Assembly (NCBI GenBank): GCA_016936035.1
Contig: JAFGPU010000447.1
Span: 1-9,784, forward strand
Length of the DNA stretch: 9,784 bases
Direction: 5' to 3'
From: Acidimicrobiales bacterium
GTDB taxonomy: Bacteria; Actinomycetota; Acidimicrobiia; Acidimicrobiales; VFJN01
In this document: positions 7,212-9,784 of the stretch, piece by piece
Position numbering within the stretch: the first letter of the stretch is position 1
How the letters are laid out: each line of letters begins with the position of its first letter
The notes under the pieces: model-generated
What the model was told of the DNA's origin: nothing
Seen by the model: only the letters and a program-made list of their open reading frames with translations
Databases searched by the model: none
Translations under genes and position numbers: made by a program

Positions 7212-8480
7212 GTGAGCGACTTCCGCAACGCCAAGTTCTTCAAGGATCGAGCGATCCAGGACGATCCGTACCCGTACTTCGACTGGGTGCGGGAGCAGTC
7301 GCCGGTGTGGCAGGAGCCGCGCTACGGCGTCTTCCTGATCACCGGTCATCCGGAGGCGATGGCGGTCTACGCCGATCCCGCGACGTTCCCCCCGGACGAT
7401 CCGCCGTCGGGGACGTGGTCGTCGTGCAACATCGTCAGCGGACCCTTCGCCCCCTTCTCCCTGCCGCTCGAGGGCGACGACGTCAGCGACACCATCGCCG
7501 CGTGTCGCCACGAGCTGCCGTTCAGCGACCAGCTGCCCACGTTCGACCCGCCGATGCACACCGATCACCGCCACCTGATGATGCGGCTCATCACGCCGAA
7601 ACGGCTGAAGGAGAACGAGGACTTCATGTGGCGGTTCGCCGACGAGCTCATCGACGGGTTCGTCGCCGAGGGGTCGTGCGAGTGGATCGGCGACTTCGCC
7701 GAGCCGTTCACGCTCACGGTCGTGGCCGATCTCGAGGGCGTGCCCACCTCGGACCACGCGATGTTCCGCGAGCGCCTCTCGACGCTGCAGGGCCAGATGG
7801 AGCACAAGCCGCTCGAGTTCCTCTACGCCCGGTTCTGCGAATACATCGAGGACCGCAGGCAGAACCCCCGCAACGACGTGCTGACCGGTCTGGCGACCGC
7901 GACGTTCCCGGACGGCTCCACGCCCGAGGTCGCCGACGCCGCCCTGCTGGCCGCCAACCTGTTCACCGGCGGGCAGGAGACCACCGTGCGGATGCTGTCG
8001 TTCGCTCTGCGGATGCTCGGCGAGCGCGCCGACCTGCAGCACGCCGTGCGCCGGTCTCCGGAGCGCATCCCCAACTTCATCGAGGAGACGCTGCGCCTGG
8101 AGAGCCCGCTGCGAGCTCAGTTCCGCATGGCCCGCGTGCGCACCACCCTCGCCGGTGTCGACATCCCCGCCGGCGCCAGCGTGATGCTGGCCCCGGGGGC
8201 GTGCAACCGCGACCCGCGGGTGTTCGAGGACCCCCACGAGTTCGACCTCGACCGGGCCAACGCCCGGCAGCACATCGCGTTCGGGCACGGCATCCACACC
8301 TGCGCCGGGGCGCCGCTGGCCCGCGCGGAGGGACGGGTGGCGATCAACCGCATCCTCGAGCGCACGAGCGACATCACCATCTCCGAGGACGAGCACGGTC
8401 CGGCGGATGACCGTCGGTACGACTACCTGCCGACGTACTTCCTCCGCGGCCTCCGGCGGCTGCACCTGGAGATGTCATGA
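7212..8480 (+). CDS. Cytochrome P450 monooxygenase
   Basis: This 422-residue soluble bacterial P450 has all the defining features: C-helix HTDHR (116-120, the H-x3-R haem propionate contact), I-helix oxygen-binding motif GGQETT (253-258) with the acid/alcohol pair Glu256-Thr257, K-helix ExxR (Glu292-Arg295), and haem loop FGHGIHTCAG (357-366) with thiolate ligand Cys364. No membrane anchor is seen. It should hydroxylate an organic substrate with O2 and two electrons, which the [3Fe-4S] ferredoxin two genes downstream can supply; no ferredoxin reductase is in the window. GTG at 7212 is chosen because the DPYPYFDWVREQ region near residue 18 is typical of the family N-terminus and the next ATG (7359) would remove it; the GGGGGA just upstream is close to the start. 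First gene of the second operon, coupled to the SDR. Substrate and CYP family are not assigned. Confidence 0.95.
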   Translation: MSDFRNAKFFKDRAIQDDPYPYFDWVREQSPVWQEPRYGVFLITGHPEAMAVYADPATFPPDDPPSGTWSSCNIVSGPFAPFSLPLEGDDVSDTIAACRHELPFSDQLPTFDPPMHTDHRHLMMRLITPKRLKENEDFMWRFADELIDGFVAEGSCEWIGDFAEPFTLTVVADLEGVPTSDHAMFRERLSTLQGQMEHKPLEFLYARFCEYIEDRRQNPRNDVLTGLATATFPDGSTPEVADAALLAANLFTGGQETTVRMLSFALRMLGERADLQHAVRRSPERIPNFIEETLRLESPLRAQFRMARVRTTLAGVDIPAGASVMLAPGACNRDPRVFEDPHEFDLDRANARQHIAFGHGIHTCAGAPLARAEGRVAINRILERTSDITISEDEHGPADDRRYDYLPTYFLRGLRRLHLEMS

Positions 8481-9283
8481 GCACCGGGGAGCTGTCCGGC
8501 AAGGTGGCCGTCGTCACCGGAGGAGCCGGCGGCATCGGTAGGGCCACCGCCGAGATGCTCGTCGGGGCCGGCGCCCGCGTGGTCGTCGGCGACCTCGACG
8601 AGGAACGGGGCCGGGAGCTCGCCGACGAGCTGGGCGACGCGGCCTCGTTCCACCCGGTCGACGTCAGCGATGCCGATCAGGTGCAGGCGCTCGTCGACCA
8701 CGCGGTCGAGCGCTTCGGCGGCCTCGACATCATGTTCAACAACGCCGGTATCGGCGCGCCGCTCACCCGGTTCCTCCACGACGACCTCGAGGACTTCGGC
8801 CGGATCATGAGCGTGAACCTGTTCGGCGTGCTCGTGGGCGCCCAGCGGGCGGCCCGATACATGAAGGGCCACGGGGGCGGCTCGATCATCAACAACGCCT
8901 CGATCGCGGCGGTGAACCCCGGCGCGGGCATGCTGTCGTACCGGTCGGCCAAGGCCGCGGTGGCGCATGCGACCAAGTGCATGGCCATCGACCTGGCGCC
9001 CTACGGCATCCGGGTCAACTGCCTCACTCCGGCACACATCCAGACCGGCATCACCACCTACGACATGGCCCCCGTCGTGCGCTACATGCAGCCGCTCGAG
9101 CGTCAGGCCCAGCCCAGCGACGTCGCCAACGCGGTGATCTTCCTGTCGAGCGAGCGCGCCGCGCAGGTGACCGGCATCGTGTTCCCGATCGACGGAGGCA
9201 CGACGGCCGGCCCGCCGCTCGCCCAGACGAAGCTGATCATGTCGTCTCTCAAGACGCCTGAGACGCACGACGATGGCGCTTGA
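8477..9283 (+). CDS. Short-chain dehydrogenase/reductase (classical SDR)
   Basis: The 268-residue protein is a classical SDR, a usual length. It shows the Rossmann nucleotide motif TGGAGGIG (14-21), Asp39 at the end of the second strand (favours NAD(H) over NADP(H)), DVSD (62-65), NNAG (88-91), structural Asn114, and the catalytic Ser142, Tyr155 and Lys159 in the Y-x3-K arrangement; PIDGG (237-241) closes the fold. A likely role is oxidation of the alcohol made by the P450 to a ketone or aldehyde, which is inferred from position. Its ATG overlaps the P450 stop by four bases (ATGA), and its own end overlaps the ferredoxin start by 11 bases, so the three are translationally coupled. Cytosolic. 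Substrate unknown. Confidence 0.94.
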   Translation: MSTGELSGKVAVVTGGAGGIGRATAEMLVGAGARVVVGDLDEERGRELADELGDAASFHPVDVSDADQVQALVDHAVERFGGLDIMFNNAGIGAPLTRFLHDDLEDFGRIMSVNLFGVLVGAQRAARYMKGHGGGSIINNASIAAVNPGAGMLSYRSAKAAVAHATKCMAIDLAPYGIRVNCLTPAHIQTGITTYDMAPVVRYMQPLERQAQPSDVANAVIFLSSERAAQVTGIVFPIDGGTTAGPPLAQTKLIMSSLKTPETHDDGA

Positions 9284-9482
9284 CGTCGAGATCGACCGCG
9301 ACGTGTGCATGGGGTCGGGCAACTGCGTCTACGCGGCGCCCGGCGTGTTCGAGCTCGACAGCGACTCGATCGCATCGGTGGTCGATCCCGCCGGGGCTCC
9401 CGGGGAGCGGGTGATCGCCGCGGCCCGGCGCTGCCCGACGGGGGCGATCTCGGTGCGCGAGACCGGCGCGGAGATCGCGTGA
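9273..9482 (+). CDS. P450-type [3Fe-4S] ferredoxin
   Basis: At 69 residues this is the length of the small ferredoxins that serve actinobacterial P450s. The cluster motif is CMGSGNC (Cys12, Cys18) with Cys54 in RCPTGAI, giving C-x5-C and CP. The residue that would be the fourth ligand of a [4Fe-4S] cluster is Ser15, so a [3Fe-4S] cluster is expected. MALDVEIDRDVCMGSGNC at the start and the VFEL segment are typical of the family. The ATG overlaps the SDR end by 11 bases, which ties it to the P450 operon; it is the probable electron donor to the P450 at 7212. The reductase that would feed it is not in this window. Confidence 0.92.
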   Translation: MALDVEIDRDVCMGSGNCVYAAPGVFELDSDSIASVVDPAGAPGERVIAAARRCPTGAISVRETGAEIA

Positions 9483-9556
9483 GCGTGTCGAGTCGCTCGC
9501 CCACGTCTCCTTGATCCGGCGCGACCGGGTGTGGAACTCAGTGCCTCGTCGGAGGC

Positions 9557-9784
9557 ATGCGGAACCCGGTCGTCCGGCCCCTGATCGACGAGATCGGCAC
9601 GCTCGCGCGGGCGCTGCTGGTGCGACGGAACGTCGACGGCACGCCGGTCGGCATCCGGTACTACCAGGATCTCTTCGTGCCGAAGCTGCCGTCGTCGAAG
9701 GCGTCGCGCCACGGTGGCAACGGGCCCACGGCGTTTCGCCAGGACTACATCACCTTCGCCGTCGACCGCACCGGCGGGATGACC
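9557..9784 (+). CDS. Phytanoyl-CoA dioxygenase (PhyH)-like protein, partial, possibly damaged
   Basis: The frame from ATG 9557 is open to the right edge (76 residues seen). The pattern GIRYYQDLFVPKLP, then GGNGPTAFRQD and VDRTGGMT resembles the segment around the first iron-binding motif of PhyH-type Fe(II)/2-oxoglutarate dioxygenases, where HQD is expected; here it is RQD, a change of one base (CAC to CGC). In full-length relatives about 100 residues precede this motif, whereas only about 50 do here, and the same frame has a TGA at 9512-9514. Another frame (about 9484-9535) looks coding (HVSLIRRDRVWNS), suggesting a frameshift or a truncated N-terminus. It lies 74 bases after the ferredoxin stop. 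The PhyH call rests on a short stretch, and the gene may be a pseudogene or a true variant. Confidence 0.5.
   Translation, partial: MRNPVVRPLIDEIGTLARALLVRRNVDGTPVGIRYYQDLFVPKLPSSKASRHGGNGPTAFRQDYITFAVDRTGGMT

Noticed and set aside
6960..8465. 501-codon open frame on the minus strand
   Set aside because: It is antisense to the P450, whose + strand motifs (GGQETT, ExxR, haem loop) are unmistakable; the minus-strand product is low-complexity.
1..9784. tRNA, rRNA, CRISPR arrays, insertion sequences or att sites
   Set aside because: No cloverleaf, no repeat-spacer pattern, no transposase or terminal inverted repeats were found; the only notable repeat is the promoter pair.

Overview
The window is GC-rich DNA with strong G/C bias at third codon positions, GTG starts, and stop/start overlaps between consecutive genes. 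This suggests a high-GC actinobacterium; the protein families (environmental two-domain CoA-transferase, P450 with [3Fe-4S] ferredoxin, amidohydrolase 2, SDR) would fit Acidimicrobiia or Mycobacteriales, but the sequence alone does not fix the taxon. All well-supported genes are on the + strand.

Layout. Bases 1-449 hold a poorly defined region whose last ~200 bases look coding (C-terminal part of an unrecognised, possibly hotdog-fold protein). A promoter at 474-503 precedes a tight four-gene operon: an amidohydrolase-2 family metal hydrolase/decarboxylase (531-1700), an M24 (creatinase/aminopeptidase P) protein with a complete metal site (1700-2926), a second M24 protein that has lost most metal ligands (2913-4100), and an 802-residue fusion of two class III (CaiB/BaiF) CoA-transferase domains (4102-6510). 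A MarR-family regulator follows (6547-7152), probably in the same transcript. A second promoter, overlapping the marR stop codon, starts a second operon: cytochrome P450 (7212-8480), short-chain dehydrogenase (8477-9283) and a small P450-type [3Fe-4S] ferredoxin (9273-9482). At the right edge is an incomplete, possibly damaged phytanoyl-CoA dioxygenase-like frame (from 9557).

The two promoters are near copies of each other: 29 of 37 aligned bases agree from -35 to just after -10, including identical spacer elements. This links the two operons into one regulon, and the MarR protein encoded between them is the obvious candidate regulator. Together the genes read as an undescribed catabolic module for an organic compound: P450 plus ferredoxin hydroxylates, the SDR oxidises the alcohol, the CoA-transferase activates an acid, and the amidohydrolase and M24 pair cleave C-N, C-C or related bonds. 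The substrate cannot be read from the sequence.
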